Positions 35,101 through 47,800 of a stretch of 64,000 bases of DNA are shown piece after piece. Source of the stretch: Lucifuga dentata (Eukaryota > Chordata > Actinopteri > Ophidiiformes > Bythitidae). The translations under genes and the position numbers were made by a program. The notes beneath the pieces were generated by a model. It saw nothing but the letters and a program-made list of their open reading frames with translations. It made no database searches and was not told the origin of the DNA. The DNA lies in NCBI GenBank assembly GCA_014773175.1, contig VXCM01003282.1, forward strand, positions 1 to 64,000. The letters are read 5' to 3'. Numbering within the stretch: position 1 is the first letter of the stretch; each line of letters begins with the position of its first letter.

Positions 35101-36454
35101 GTCAATCAGTATATCAGTCACTCAGAGTTTGCTCTTGCTAATGTTAATCTCTGCCATCCTACAGCCTGAGCTAAAGCGTAGCCGGCTGGACTGTAAAGAG
35201 CTGGCTGTCTTCCCAATGTCCTCTAATGCAGTTTGTGCTAGAAGGTGATGCTGATTGGGCTGCCTGAGTGGGGGATCGCCTTGTTCATGACTGGTGGCCT
35301 GCTGAGGGTTTACAGACACGGCTGGCATCCACATTTGCCCCAGCGTGTGTCCTGCAAGCCCCCGTCCTGTGCCCTGCAGGGCTTAAAATAACCACTAAAT
35401 ATAGCTGTGGCCATGTTCAGTCAGCCAATTAAATGGTTATTTTTGGCTGGCTTGATTGTCTGCTCAGGGTAATTTAAATTCCAGTTCTTTCTTGGATGAA
35501 AAACTCCAACATTAGTGAACTATTAAGTTAGTTCTCGCTCTGGTGTGCATAAAAGAAATTACAGGATCTGACAAGAATAGAAACCATAATCACACTATTT
35601 TCTTCAGACATTACTGACTATGAAGTCTTCTATCATCATCATCATCATCATCATCAAGCCTTTTTGCCCAGTCCAGACATACAGTGTGGCTATCTTTATG
35701 AATGACTATAGTGACTTCTATTTACAGTGTGTCATTGTGTGAGGTGAGAAGTGCTGTGGGAAGTGGTTGGTCACACACTTTTGTGAATGAATGAACTATT
35801 TTAAAAAGCTCAGAGGCAAGTGAGTGTGTGTGTTTGTGTGTGTGTATTTAAAACCCGTGTTGAGAGTGTGTTGGTTTAAAGCTGAATGTATGAGTTGCCT
35901 TGTAGGCCGCGTGTCCCATCTGTCACACTCATCAGAACTTGCTGCTAATGCCAGTAAGGCCTTTACGTTTCCTGTCCTGCTAGGAAAAATAATATCTAAA
36001 GGGAAAGTGATGTTAGCTTCCTGAACGGTGACAGACCGTCAAGAATCACCAGTCACGTGACTTCCTTTGTCTCCCCTCGCCTTGCTTTTCAGTCTCATGT
36101 TGGCTGACTGCCACAGATTGAGAATTGTTAATGTAAAGGTCAGAGAGAGTAAATGCTGTTGCAGCACACTAGAGAAAAGCATTTAACCTGAATATTCCCA
36201 GTTGTGGGTGTACTGTGTGGTATTGTGTGAAGAAGTTCTTATTTTTATTTCTTAAAAAAGAGAGAATTTTATAAGTTGAAACGAGGGACATCTCATTAAG
36301 TTGATTAGCGAACCATAAGCTATTGCCTTTTCTTAAACAGAGATGTAGATAACTAATGAAGATACTTATATGTGACAGTAGGATAGTAGGAACAAGAATA
36401 CCTGACCTTTCTTGTCAAGTTGGATTGTTTCTATGCAGAAATCATCCACCTGTT
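32168..36454 (+). other. Intron, no gene seen
   Basis: Contains TG runs (32474-32496), (CT)n at 34910-34931, (CAT)n at 35635-35656 and several short T-runs. A MEF2-like site (CTAAATATAG, 35395-35404) lies in a GC-richer island at about 35140-35470. Confidence 0.5.
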
Positions 36455-36964
36455 GGAAGGCCAGCGCCTCCAGATCTAAGGCTATTGTACTCTGCAGCAA
36501 AATGGTGGCTTCTCCTCTGCAGCTGGGGAGATAAGTTGCTGCCCTAAGTAAACGAGTTCTAGTATCCAGGGGTCTTGTTCATGAGTGAGAGAAGGATTGA
36601 GTGGGAGATAGATGGATTGGTGAGATGCCTGTAGTGATGCAGGCGCTGTACAGGACTGTTGTGGTGAAGAGAGAGCAGAGCCTAAAGGAGAAGCTCTCAG
36701 TTCATCAGAACAACTGCTCATTTGCATCTGATCAGGATTCCTCCAGGACACCTATTCCAGGCACCAAATGGGATTTGACCACAGGGCTGATCCAATAGGG
36801 GGGAAACCCATATATCCCATTTGGCCTTTGGACGCCTTTGGACCCCCCAGGAAGAGCTCGAGGATTTGGCTAGGGAGGTGGACATCTGGGCTCTTTTGCT
36901 TGGTCTGTTGCTGTTGTGACCCAGACACAGATAAGCAGTGGAATATGGATGGATGGATGGATGA
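36455..36964 (+). mobile_element. RTE-type LINE relic, 3' end
   Basis: Plus-strand text corresponds to the C-terminal part of a fish RTE/Rex3-like ORF2: GDRWIGEMPVVMQALYRTVV followed by KREQSLKEKLSV (36602-36706) fits the conserved ..GAASAVMQSLYRSVVVKREL.. region. A large internal deletion follows. The 3' end gaagagctcgaggatttggc then leads into cccagacacagataagcagt and a (GGAT)n tail. Several stops and frameshifts are present. Tails of the same family occur near 51945 and 58086. Confidence 0.75.
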
Positions 36965-38108
36965 AGAACATGTTACTATGTCACTGTGATTACATTATAT
37001 TACTCAAATACTGTATGTGCAGTGAGCGTTTGCAAGCTTTTTTTTTTTTTGGAACCCACTCCAGTCTCTCTCTCTCTCTCTCTCTCTGCAAACACAAAGT
37101 GCTGAATTTGCATCGAGGTCGGCCTTATACTGACGTCATTGCCAGGTGAAATGTTCATGGAAAATATACCGTTGGTAGAACTATTTGTGGATTTGGCGTG
37201 CTTGTATGTTTATAAGCAGCTGCATGGTATTTTGGGTCACTTTCTTAGAGCTGCAGTGAAGCCAAACTGTGCCCTTTCATGGCAGCTACCCTAAAACTGG
37301 AAAAGGAAAAATCTGTGTCATGGAGCTTTACTGTTACTGTATTTCTGCACATTGAACTCATTCAGTCTGTGTAACATGTCAGAAAGAGCTTTGCTTTGTC
37401 CTTTAAAGTGTACCTCTGCACTGGAAATGGTTTCAGATCAGTGCAGCAAAAAAGGCACAGGGTAGTTCTGGTCTTTTTTTTTTTGCTGTTTTATTTTTTT
37501 ATGTGGGTCAGCATCCAGCCAGCCTCCAGAGCTGCCTGGGATAGATCACTGACGTCACTGACACACAACTCAGGTCAAAGGTTATTCAGGGGCAGGACTT
37601 GTAAGACTTTGCTGGATTCCTTCAGGGCCTTTTAAGGGAGTGAGAGAAGCTCCAGAGGGATGATCCCTAATGTGTCATCCTTCCTGTTAAACACGCAACA
37701 GTTTTAAAGAACAGAAGCTTCTGCTCGATTACGCCAGAATCTCTTGTCTTTAATGACTGTTGGTATGTGTGGTGGGAAGTGAGGGGAAGCTAGAAAGGAG
37801 GAATAGAGAATGTTGGAGAGAGGCTGGGAGTTACACTGATGTCACATGACAGAATTTCTTCAGGTCAAATGAGTTTCAAACATTTTGTTTTCATGCATTC
37901 TCAGGGTCACTGAGTAGATCACAACTGATACTGATTTTTTGCAGCCGTTCCCAATATTGATAACGATACTGTGGCATATATTCATTTTTACATAAAAACA
38001 CAACTAAACACTTGTGGCAAGGATCCCTAATGTTTTATTATTTAAGCACTTTTATCCTTTATAATATATCTTTCCCCAAATTTTATCGTCTTTATAGGAT
38101 AGGGAGTA
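36965..38108 (+). other. Intron, no gene seen
   Basis: Contains (CT)n at 37065-37087 and T-runs; otherwise ordinary AT-rich DNA. Confidence 0.5.
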
Positions 38109-38524
38109 CAGACAGTCCCTGACTTACGAACAACCAGTACTTACAAACAGACCGCCATAAAGCCTGTTAAATTAAAAATTCGAGTTACATACAATGATTC
38201 ATAATAATGAACGATGCACTACTTTACGACGCACGTCAAAACAACAGAAGAACCCCTATTCTGACGTGCAAGACATCAAGGAGCGAGAATAAGTGTTAAC
38301 CTACATGTTTTTTTATACCTCCCNCCCCCCCCCCACACACACACACACACACACACGTTTCTTATGCATGTTTCTTATACATAGAAATGTAAAATATACT
38401 AGATATACCTAAGTAAAATATATACACTAGATACACAGCTTACGTAACTGTTCCGACTTACAAATGTGTTTGTAGGTCGAACAGCCATGGGCACAGAACT
38501 CGTTCGTAACCTGGGGACTGCCTG
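38109..38524. mobile_element. Pogo/Tigger-like MITE with TA target duplication
   Basis: The element starts CAGACAGTCCCTGACTTACG and ends with the inverted counterpart (cgttcgtaacctggggactg cctg). It is flanked on both sides by TA (38107-38108 and 38525-38526). CAG...CTG ends with a TA duplication are typical of the pogo branch of Tc1/mariner. The 416 bp interior is non-coding and contains poly-C with an N (38324) and a (CA)n tract. Confidence 0.75.
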
Positions 38525-38526
38525 TA

Positions 38527-41332
38527 GCGTCGTGTTAAACACTGCCAAAGATGCAAAAGTTGAGGCTTACACCTACAGAAATGTATGAAATAAGACAAAC
38601 ACATTTTTCATTAGTCCTTTACTTCTATTATATGTATATCAACGTAGCACATTTGAATTTACCTGAACACCTGGTTAGACACACCCACAATGTATGAGGC
38701 TAGCAACTCAGCGAGCGTTGGTGTTTTACAACCTGTGGATGCTGCCACTTCAGACCTGATGCATTCAGCCAGTCAGAAGAGAGCAGGCTTTTTGAGAGGG
38801 AGCCTTAAACATTATTACCTAGAATTATCCGTTTTCACTGTTTTGGTGCTGTAGCAAGGGAAAATAGTGGATTCATATATTTTTGACACATTAAATCATT
38901 GCAAAGTATGAAAATCAGAAGATGGCATTCTGTATATGTCCCCTTTAAACAGTTGTAGCAAAGATACAGTATGTACCGAGGTAGGATATTTTACAGCTGA
39001 ACCGTATAATATCACTCTGCCAGTACATCAGTCTGCTGATGATCAAGTGCCTTATTATAACACGATAAGCAATATTTGCAGCGTCTCAAGTGATCTGTGT
39101 GTCACTTCCCTGATGCCTTGCAGTTTGGTTGATGCATGAAACAGAATACTGACGTAGCAACAAGCGTCATTAAGAAGCGCCCAGGGTAGACACAGCCTCA
39201 TTTTGCAGCCATGGTTTTGAGGCAGAAGAAGGCACTTGTACCTGTTTTAAGAAACCAAGGCAAGAAGCGCCGCACAGGTCATGGAAGGATTTTAAAGTGC
39301 TGTTGTACAACTTGGGAAATTGTTCTTCTCAGGATATGAGCGTCTCATAGGTCAAATTTGAATGTGTTTGCTCTTTAGCAAAGTAACAGAAGAGAGAATC
39401 CGAGCGGTATGGTTCACAGCAAGGTTGAGAGTCACCGTTCAGCTTCCAATACACAAGAATACAATGCCCAGCTCGACACACACCGCTTATTATGTGAAAG
39501 TACTCTTACACAACTTTAACAGGATGTGCAAAATGCCATTTTCCTGTATTTTTGTGTCTCAGACTGAAAGATGAAAATACCATACAAGTTCTAATTTGGA
39601 CTCAGGTTGGGGTGTGATGAAGACCTCACACGTTTGTACTGCACCACCACCGTCGCAGCTCTGTCTGATTGCGTGACATTTCTGAGTCAGACAGATGTGT
39701 TTCTGCTGTCTCATTCTGTCTCCGTGCTGCACAGCCATCCTGCTGATTTATGTAATGGTGCCTATTATTGGCTGCACTGATGAGCTCATATTATCTGACA
39801 TCTTGTTTGGTTTAGAACTCTATACCTACTTGTCCCGTAGCCTGAGTGGCAGTTGTCACATCACGATGCCTTCATGCACATCACAGCATCAAACGTCTCA
39901 TCTTATAGCTTCCCAGGACAGGACATCTGCTTTCACCATTACTGCTCCCCTCTTTGCATAAATGAGGAACTCTGTGGTATTTTAGCGTTTAGAGTTTCGC
40001 CCTGATTTTTACAAGGCCTGAAACACACATGGCTTTGTGGTGTGAAAGGAAAAAGAGTGTGTGGAAAACACATTGTGTGGAAAATACTGATATTCTAACA
40101 CCTGGGTTGCGTTTTCCACAAAGACGCAGTAGAGCTTTGTACTGCAGGGCAGGGCCGTAATGCTTTATTAAGTCAAAAAGTTGTCTGGAACTGTTAGCTT
40201 CAAGGCTCCAGTGAGCAATGAAAAATTATTAGAGAAAACAAAACAACCGGTATACACACACTCACAGACACACATGCACGCATGCATGCCATTGCTGCAA
40301 CATACTACTGTAGATGGAAAGGTCTTTTAAAAAGCAGAGGAGTCACCTCCTCTCAAACAGGGAGAACATTCCCTTCCTTTCCCAACCGTCCTATCTCACA
40401 TGTTCATTTAAACTGTGTTGGTTGTGTGTGGATGCCAGTAATGTTTATGTGTGAGACAGAAATATATGAGGTGATGAGCAGAGATATCTGTGTTAACCCA
40501 GCCAGTAAACAGATGGTTAAAACATAATTACATTTATTTTTTTGGTGTTTTAGTTCTGTAGAGTCTCTGATGAGGCTTTAACAAGTATCAGAATTTCTGA
40601 AACCGTTAAGTACTTGTCAAGTCCTCTCGTCCTTTTCCTGAGGCCACCCACATATAATGTCAATACTTTTATGAGATATGTTTTTTTGTTTTTTGTTTTT
40701 TTTAAACACTGCATTCCAGTGTTCAGAATCGCTTCCTGAGTTCTGATACCTCGTCACATCCACTGCTGGAACCAAATCATGGTCTTTCTCAATGATTTAT
40801 GGTCCTCCTGCATATAGATCCCTGGCGTCTCTTCAAAATTCCTGGGTGTGATAGCACTACTAAAAGAAAAAATATTGCCAACATAGTTAGGATATTGCAT
40901 GGTACAACTGCATATTTTGCAAGTGATATGCTGGTGCTACAAAGCTAGGTATTGTTCAGAATATTTAATACCAATACTAGTTGTTTGACTGGTTTATCCA
41001 ATTCTTTAGCAAATCCTCTTTTTCTACCTTTTGATACCTTTTTCAAAGTATCAAAGTCTTGAGATAACAGTCATATGCTGCTTTAAAATGAAAAATAGTC
41101 TCTGTAATATCTTATACCAACTTGTTTAATGCTGATGAGTTTAATCACTCAAGTATCAAATATACTTTTCAACACTCAGGTGTCAATGCTCACTAGCTGA
41201 AGGCTTGCTGCTTCAATACAGATGCGGAGAGCTTTGAAATAAATCTCCCACATGTCCTGACATTCATGGTTCTCGCACTTTCATGACAACCAAGCATGAT
41301 GACTGAGCAGCTGGCTTCTGTTTCTCTGTGCT
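38527..41332 (+). other. Intron, no gene seen
   Basis: No supported gene. atatgtccccttt followed by TTAA at 38945-38948 looks like one end of another TTAA-flanked element. A short frame at about 39210-39340 (MVLRQKKALVPVLRN start) has no recognisable family. Confidence 0.5.
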
Positions 41333-41594
41333 TCATGAATTGTTAGTCTGACTGTTAGAGCCACTGATGGGAGGCTCTTTAGCACCGCCAGGATCCCCGC
41401 TTCTTGATTTGGTCTTTTTTCTAGCTTTCACATATCATAGATTTTTCCACAGAAAGTTCCTCGGACACCAAATTATGGGTTATCTCCTGCCAAAAATTGA
41501 CAGCCATTTGGCCATCTTTATAATTCCTCATGGAGAAATCATATAGGTGCCGGTTTCATCCTCACCACCATCGCTCATCAAAGTTGTCCGCCAT
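41333..41594 (-). pseudogene. MADF-domain gene relic
   Basis: On the minus strand from ATG at 41594: MADNFDERWW, two stops, then HLYDFSMRNYKDGQMAVNFW and QEITHNLV. After a frameshift the next frame reads FLWKNL, a stop, then YVKARKKTKSRSGDPGGAKE and a Ser/Asn-rich tail ending near 41333. The L-Y-D-x-S..YKD..W-x-EI start and the WKNL-(RD)-x-YVKARKK end are the two halves of a MADF (Myb/SANT-like) DNA-binding domain, the type found in Harbinger-transposon accessory proteins and related host genes. At least three stops and one frameshift make it non-functional. No transposase was found beside it. Its position inside the spectraplakin intron, on the opposite strand, fits insertion by a transposon or retrocopy. 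Confidence 0.65.
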
Positions 41595-42614
41595 TGTTTG
41601 TTTTTATCCAGTTGCTCAATTGTTGATGAAAGCATAGTTAGGCCACATGGACGCTGCCTTCATTGTTTCAAATTTCGAGCGGAGCACAACTTTATGAGCG
41701 ACTCTCAAATGCAGCCTCCACGTCCACAGTATGTGAGATTTTCCACGCATCCTCTGTCGTGTCCTTGTCCATGTTAGTATCCTTAATGCTTAGTACAAAA
41801 AAATACATAAAGTAAGTCCATGCACAGCCCCGTGCACAACGTAGTGCTGTTGTTGCCACTGACCAATCTTCACGGAGTGAGCTTAAAAGCAATCAGACAG
41901 ATCTGGATACTGAGTACTGTGACTGCTGACAGTGTATGGGCTGTGTAACATGCTCTTAAAGTAATTGAAGTACCATCTGTAGCATTATTGCTGAAATTGG
42001 TGTAAAGTGGAAATGTCTATGTCCACAAGGAGCGCTCTGTTGAAGGAAGACAAGAGCTTTGTGTGAGCCAGACTAAATTTATTCACATTGAAAACTGTCC
42101 AAATTCTTCCGGAGGCAAAAGCAAGTTGCAGATTGGAAACATTTCTGCATGGGGATTAAAATAGAATGTAAGGCTATTAGATTCAAAGTGAGTAATGGTA
42201 CTGCATGGTACGGTGTATTATCAGGTAATGATGTGAGTGTGTGTGCGTGCGTGTATGCATCGGTCTGTTTCTTGGTCAGCCCTGTCATTTCCTGACACTG
42301 AAAGGCAACGAGTTTATTGCTGGTCAGTGGTATTCAGAGCAACTGGAGCCGCTGTGACAGTCAACCGCACGGACCTGGAATGTCACGACAGGTCACCCAC
42401 ACAGCTGACGATGGGGAGAATGTCCTCCACGTGTGCATATACACATGCGGACAAACACACTGACATTCTACATGAAGTTTCTCTCTCCTCTTTCTCACAC
42501 ATATGGAAGTATACACACTCATACACACATTCTGAGGGACTACATACTCACGAGACATCACTTGTTACATTCTCTTCTGTTAACACACAGCCTAATCTCT
42601 TTCAGCCTGAGCTA
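41595..42614 (+). other. Intron, no gene seen
   Basis: No supported gene. The long open frame at 42237-42746 is rich in Thr/His from ACAC-type sequence and runs into the neighbouring transposon, so it is not a gene. Confidence 0.5.
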
Positions 42615-43174
42615 TTAAAGGACCATACCAGTGATTTTTCATGCTTAAGCCCATACTCTATGCATACACGTTATGTTACTGACAGACAATATTTAAAACA
42701 TAACAACCATATTTTAGTTTTCTTGTTATTTTGCCAAATCCCCTAATCTTTTAAATCAGATGTTGAGGTGATACACCACCTTAAAATTCAATGCTTTGCT
42801 TGCGCTACTGTAGAAGACATGCTTATTTTAATTTCTCTGTAAAAGCTGTCTTCTAATGGGACTATATTCCCTGGCAGAGACATACATTGTCATCTGTGCA
42901 GCTCTGTGTTGGATTGGTTAAATAAAGTTACTTTGACAAAAACATAATAAACATAATATTCGCTGTGATGGATTACATATATCAAGTGTATATCAGGTCT
43001 CTAAAACATTATTTTTGTAGCTTAGGAATAAACTGAAATCAGTGGCAGTCTGAAAGGTAGGAAAAACATTCTAGAATTTACTGCTCCAGCTGTATATTTT
43101 GGGAAATGGTTGTCAGTAATGTAACATGTATGTGGGTTGTATAGATGAGGCTGAATCGCTGGTATTGTCCTTTG
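42615..43174. mobile_element. TTAA-flanked palindromic element, copy A
   Basis: Starts TTAA then AGGACCATACCAGT and ends tggtattgtccttt. Internal landmarks gggactatattcc, cagagacatacatt and gtgatggattac occur in the same order in the copy at 50981-51575. The family is about 560-590 bp, non-coding, with inverted termini. TTAA flanks point to a piggyBac-like mobiliser. Confidence 0.7.
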
Positions 43175-44107
43175 AATAAATGATGCTTGTTAATGGTGTC
43201 AAATACCTTCCACACTCATATTCTCTTCTGCTTTGACAAAAGACACAGTAAGTAAAGTAGTGTACTAACTGCCCTAAATGGCACGGCAGACTCCACATTT
43301 CCCCAAACATGGTCACACAAGCTGGGGTTACATAATTGTCATGATTTGCTTCATAGATAATAAAGCTCCTGAGATGATGGGCTATGGTAAATGTAAACCA
43401 GGCCTCCCGCGCTTTCATGTGCCCTGGCTCAGAGGGGCGTGACCGTTCTCCCGTTCTGCAGGTCAAACAACAATGCTGGAAAAAAAAAAAAAAAAAAAAA
43501 ACTGCCCGTTGTTTGTTTTCTTATCACAGAGTCCAAATCACAGCTAATTTTGGCTTTCCTGTAGTAGCTGCACTTTGGCACAGTCGAACTCAGTTGAGTT
43601 AGATGGAAGAGCATTGTGAGACTATTTAGCAACTTTGTGTTAGGTTTGTCTTTGTCCTCTGCAGAGCACGAACCCACTATGTGGAATTCCACATCTTTAT
43701 CATGAAGTTATGACAAACTGATACCATAGGTAATGCAGGATTGTACATGATGAGCAGCAGAAATGTGGGTGCTTACTTTGGGTTGTATGCCGTGACCCGT
43801 GGGACATGCGACTCCTCTTTGCATTCCAAAAATACTCAGCTGAGAGCCAGGAGTTAATATTTTCCCAAAAAACATACTACAATACATTTTATGCAGTCAG
43901 TTTATATCCATGCTGGACTTAAATATTTGCTAAAACTAATTGTTTTACTTCTGAATAATTGAAACAGGACAGTGATGAAAATATGTCAAATTTACATAAA
44001 AAGGGAGTTTTGTATTATTTAACTATATAATAACTAACTATAAATTGCTTCACTGGTGGTGATGAAGATACTTTTAATTTTTAGAATGAAGTACAGACAG
44101 GATGAGG
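43175..44107 (+). other. Intron, no gene seen
   Basis: Contains a poly-A tract at 43479-43501; otherwise featureless. Confidence 0.5.
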
Positions 44108-44115
44108 GTCTAGAC

Positions 44116-44824
44116 CAGGGGTGGGCAACCTTTGCTATCAAAAGAGCCATTTTTGGCCAAAAAAAAAAAAAAAAAAAAATCTGTCTGGAGCTGCAAAACA
44201 TATTTGAGCTTTATAATGAAGGTAACACAGACTTTTAAGTCTAAATTAGCCTATTAATATTACTCACAGGTGTAAATGAGCATCATTAAAATGTTTTACC
44301 ACTTGGCTACTCTGCAGTGGCTATTTATGATTATTTTGTACTTTAACTTTGCATTTCCATTACAATAATATCATGTTTTGTTGCATTTATGAAATTATAG
44401 AACTATAGATCTTCTCGAATTAAAACTTTTTAAAAATATTTTGTCAACTAAAATATGCATCATAGCCTATGTCTACTGCCCAGTACCTTTTCCTTTTAAT
44501 TTTGCCAAACCTCAATAGCGGTGGCTAGCATGGATGCATACATAATAGCTAGTCTTGAGTCTCCCTAGCTATGGATTACTTGCAACAGTGATAAACCAAA
44601 TGATAAGTTAATGATAAATTAAAATTAAAATGTTAAAAAATAACCATTGTTCATTTCCATACAATTCATTTCCATATAATNTAAAATTAAAATGTTAAAA
44701 AATAACCATTGTTCATTTCCATACAATTCATTTCCATATAATTTTTTTGTTAAAGCCAAGGGAGCCGCAAGAGATGGGCAAAAGAGCCACATATGGCTCT
44801 GGAGCCACAAGTTGCCTACCACTG
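44116..44824. mobile_element. Non-autonomous hAT element with 8-bp target duplication
   Basis: The left end CAGGGGTGGGCAACCTTTG (44116) and the right end gttgcctaccactg (to 44824) are inverted repeats. Inside them aaaagagccat and atggctctggagcc also pair. The flanks gtctagac (44108-44115) and gtctagat (44825-44832) are an 8-bp duplication with one mismatch, the hallmark of hAT. The element is non-coding, with a poly-A run at 44159-44180. Part of its length (44682-44742) is an assembly duplication of 44620-44680. Confidence 0.85.
44620..44742. repeat. Assembly duplication, 61 bp x2
   Basis: 44620-44680 is repeated at 44682-44742 around an N at 44681. Confidence 0.85.
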
Positions 44825-44832
44825 GTCTAGAT

Positions 44833-47800
44833 TGAAGCACAGTGAGAATCAATCCACTCCTGAGTCTACACAAAAGGACAATGGGAGGTCCCTGGATTTT
44901 TCTTCTCATCTTGAGTCTAGATTGAGAGACAGAAGGCCCTAAGAAGGTTCTACTCAGAAGGTTCTACTCAGACTCATAAAAGATTAAAAATGAACCGTAC
45001 AGTCTGTAGTGGTCAAAGCTGGGTGGGTTTCATTCCTCCTACAGTAGGAGGCAGCAGCAGAAAGAGGCATCAGCAGAATAGAGACAGACACATGGGTGTC
45101 AGGTTTGGAAAGGCTAAAATGTCTGTGCAGGAATCAGTGTAAATCTGTCAGACATCTGGGAAGCAGCCCATCACCCTTCCTGGGAACAGAGTGTAGCGGC
45201 CAGTAGCCAGAGTGGCGCCTCTAGCAGCAACTCCCTGTCATACATGGAGATGACAGAAAAAGATGATGAGGAGCTCAGAGAGGGAGGGAGGCTGGGAAGA
45301 AGGGAAGTAGGGAGGAAGAATGCTGAAATTAAACTAAGATGAATGAGAGAGGAGAAGCAGAAAGGAGGAATCTTCCTCAGTTCCCATTGATCAGGCATGT
45401 GAATGATTTCACACTCAGCTACAGTTTGCTTAGATTGAGGGAGGTGAAAGGTGAGATGGTAGGCATGTTGACACGGTAGATCTAAGCACTACTATCTGAG
45501 CAGATTTTATGTTTGGCCTTAAAAATGGCTTTTTCTGCCAATTCAATTCCATGACCTATATACTGATTCAGATCTGCATCATAATTATTGGCTGATTGGC
45601 CATGACTTTTGGAGGATGTTGAAAACCTATTATTGTCCTAATACTCCTTGACACAAATATGAATAGTGCAGAATAGTGACTGTATTCACTTGTGTATCAG
45701 CATTGTTGCTGACTTTTGCTGTTTAAACTCATGTCGCTTTAGCACCACCTACAGGCCAAAAGCCATCAACTTTGCAGAATCACTCTGAGTCTCTTTTAAA
45801 TGGTTCCAATTGCACAATACATTAAATAAGCCACACCAGCATGAATTTGGCAACTAATAACAAGAAAATAGTATGAAATATTTAAAACTATTAAATAAAT
45901 ACATTAAATATATGTAAAAAATATTGTACTTTTTGAAAGCTTATCCAAATATGTTTTGAAACAAAAGAATTGCTAGCTATCATCACCACATTAGTCAAAT
46001 AACAACTGTCATTTTTGTGAATACTTCATTTGAACGGCATGAAGCACATTTCAGCAACAGAAACTGAACCAGATTGAAATTTCTGTTCCACTGGTGTATC
46101 ATAAACTGAAATGTGCCTTTTACATGAAAGATTAAGCTGGGACTAGATGAGTATCACATGTTTGTGACGGTGCCTCTCATTTGTTCTCTGCCCAGGTTCA
46201 GAATAAGACGTTTCCTGTGTTCTCTAGCCAGACACTTATGGCAACTTCCTTGTTGTTCCTACTTCAGTAAACAAATGCATGCCAGCGCCGTAATCCACCA
46301 TAGGAAAATGTGACAGCTCACTGGAGCGTCGCTTTTCTGTCCAACTGTTGGGTTTGGTTTACACACACACATGCACGCACGCACGCACACCACCTCTGTG
46401 TATTTTCCTTTGGCAAAGTCAGTGTTTTTAGTGTTATGTGAGTATCTAGTTCATCGCTCCCTGGAGGTTTGTGCTTCTCTGCAAAAAGTCATTATGTAGT
46501 TTGATCTTCATTAACATTTTCAGTACTCTTACATTTATAGTGATATAAATGAAACCTTTAATATTTGATTCTTTTATATGTAATCAACTTACTTATTACA
46601 CCTTTTTACTTCCCTGTGCTAGACAAGCTTGTTTGGGCTTTACAGGGAAGCACAGCCCCTAGTGGGAACATCCCACTCATGACAAATTGACACTCAAAGA
46701 TGTACAGGAATGGACTTCTAAGGGAAACTATACAGCATCAAAATCAATTTCTCGGGTATCAAGAATATGAATTCAGACGTTAATTATTTCAGTTGCATTG
46801 TATATATTTTTCAGTTCAAATGCAATTCAAAAATACCTTATTAGTCCCTCAAGGGGCAATTAAAATCATGTAGGCTGGCAAACAACAACATGAATGAATG
46901 AATAAATGAATTAATTAATTCTGAGGCAATTTTTCATATGTAGCAATACATGGACACATCTTCATCTTCCTCAGTAGCTAAATAAAGCCGAAATAGCTGC
47001 TCCTCCCCGGTGATGATCTTGTTCCAGCTCCAACCTACTGACATATGAGTTAAAGCCAGTGAGTCAGAACATGGGCGGGGGACCTTTGGGCCCCAGTGTG
47101 CTCCCTGACCACAGAAAGCTCTTCACTTAAATCACGCCATATTTTCTCCCCTCTGCAGATAGGATTGACTGGGAGCAGAACCTTCCAGTCTCTGTCTTGT
47201 TGTTGTCATCCAGTCATTCCAAATCTCTACAAACAGAAATCAACCTTGACAACTTAAAGACCCCCGTGGGACCTGGTCTGAGGTCTTTAAAGGGGTCATT
47301 TGTTCCATGCTGTGTTTCCCCTCTGTCTCATTTCCAGAATTCCACACCAGACTTGGTGTACAAATTACCCATTCTGCAGTACGGTAGGAAAATCAGCTCC
47401 CTTTGTGGAGCTTTTCACAGCTGTGTGCTGTTTGCCTGTCAACATGAGAAAGCAAAAAGGTCTCTAGCACATCTTGTACACATTCTTTTGAAACTTTGTA
47501 TATACACAACACATGGGACTGTGAAATCCAACAGAAAAATGATGATCTTTCAATAAACTATGGAATGTATCCAATAAATCCAATGCATAGCAGAAAGAAC
47601 AGTTTAACTCTGCTCATATTTATGTTGGTCGGGTTTGTTATTCTGCACCTGTGGTCCAGACGACACTTTCTGCAGTGGATTTGCTGGCTTGAAGATAACC
47701 TTTTGTTTGACACTTGCAAAGTAGCAGTCTTTACATCAGATTTTAGCCCTGATTAATCTGGTGTGTTGTCCATTGGTCTAACAGTTTTATGGCTCTGTAA

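Noticed and set aside
42237..42746. 169-residue plus-strand open frame
   Set aside because: Thr/His-rich from ACAC sequence and continuing into the TTAA transposon; no family resemblance.
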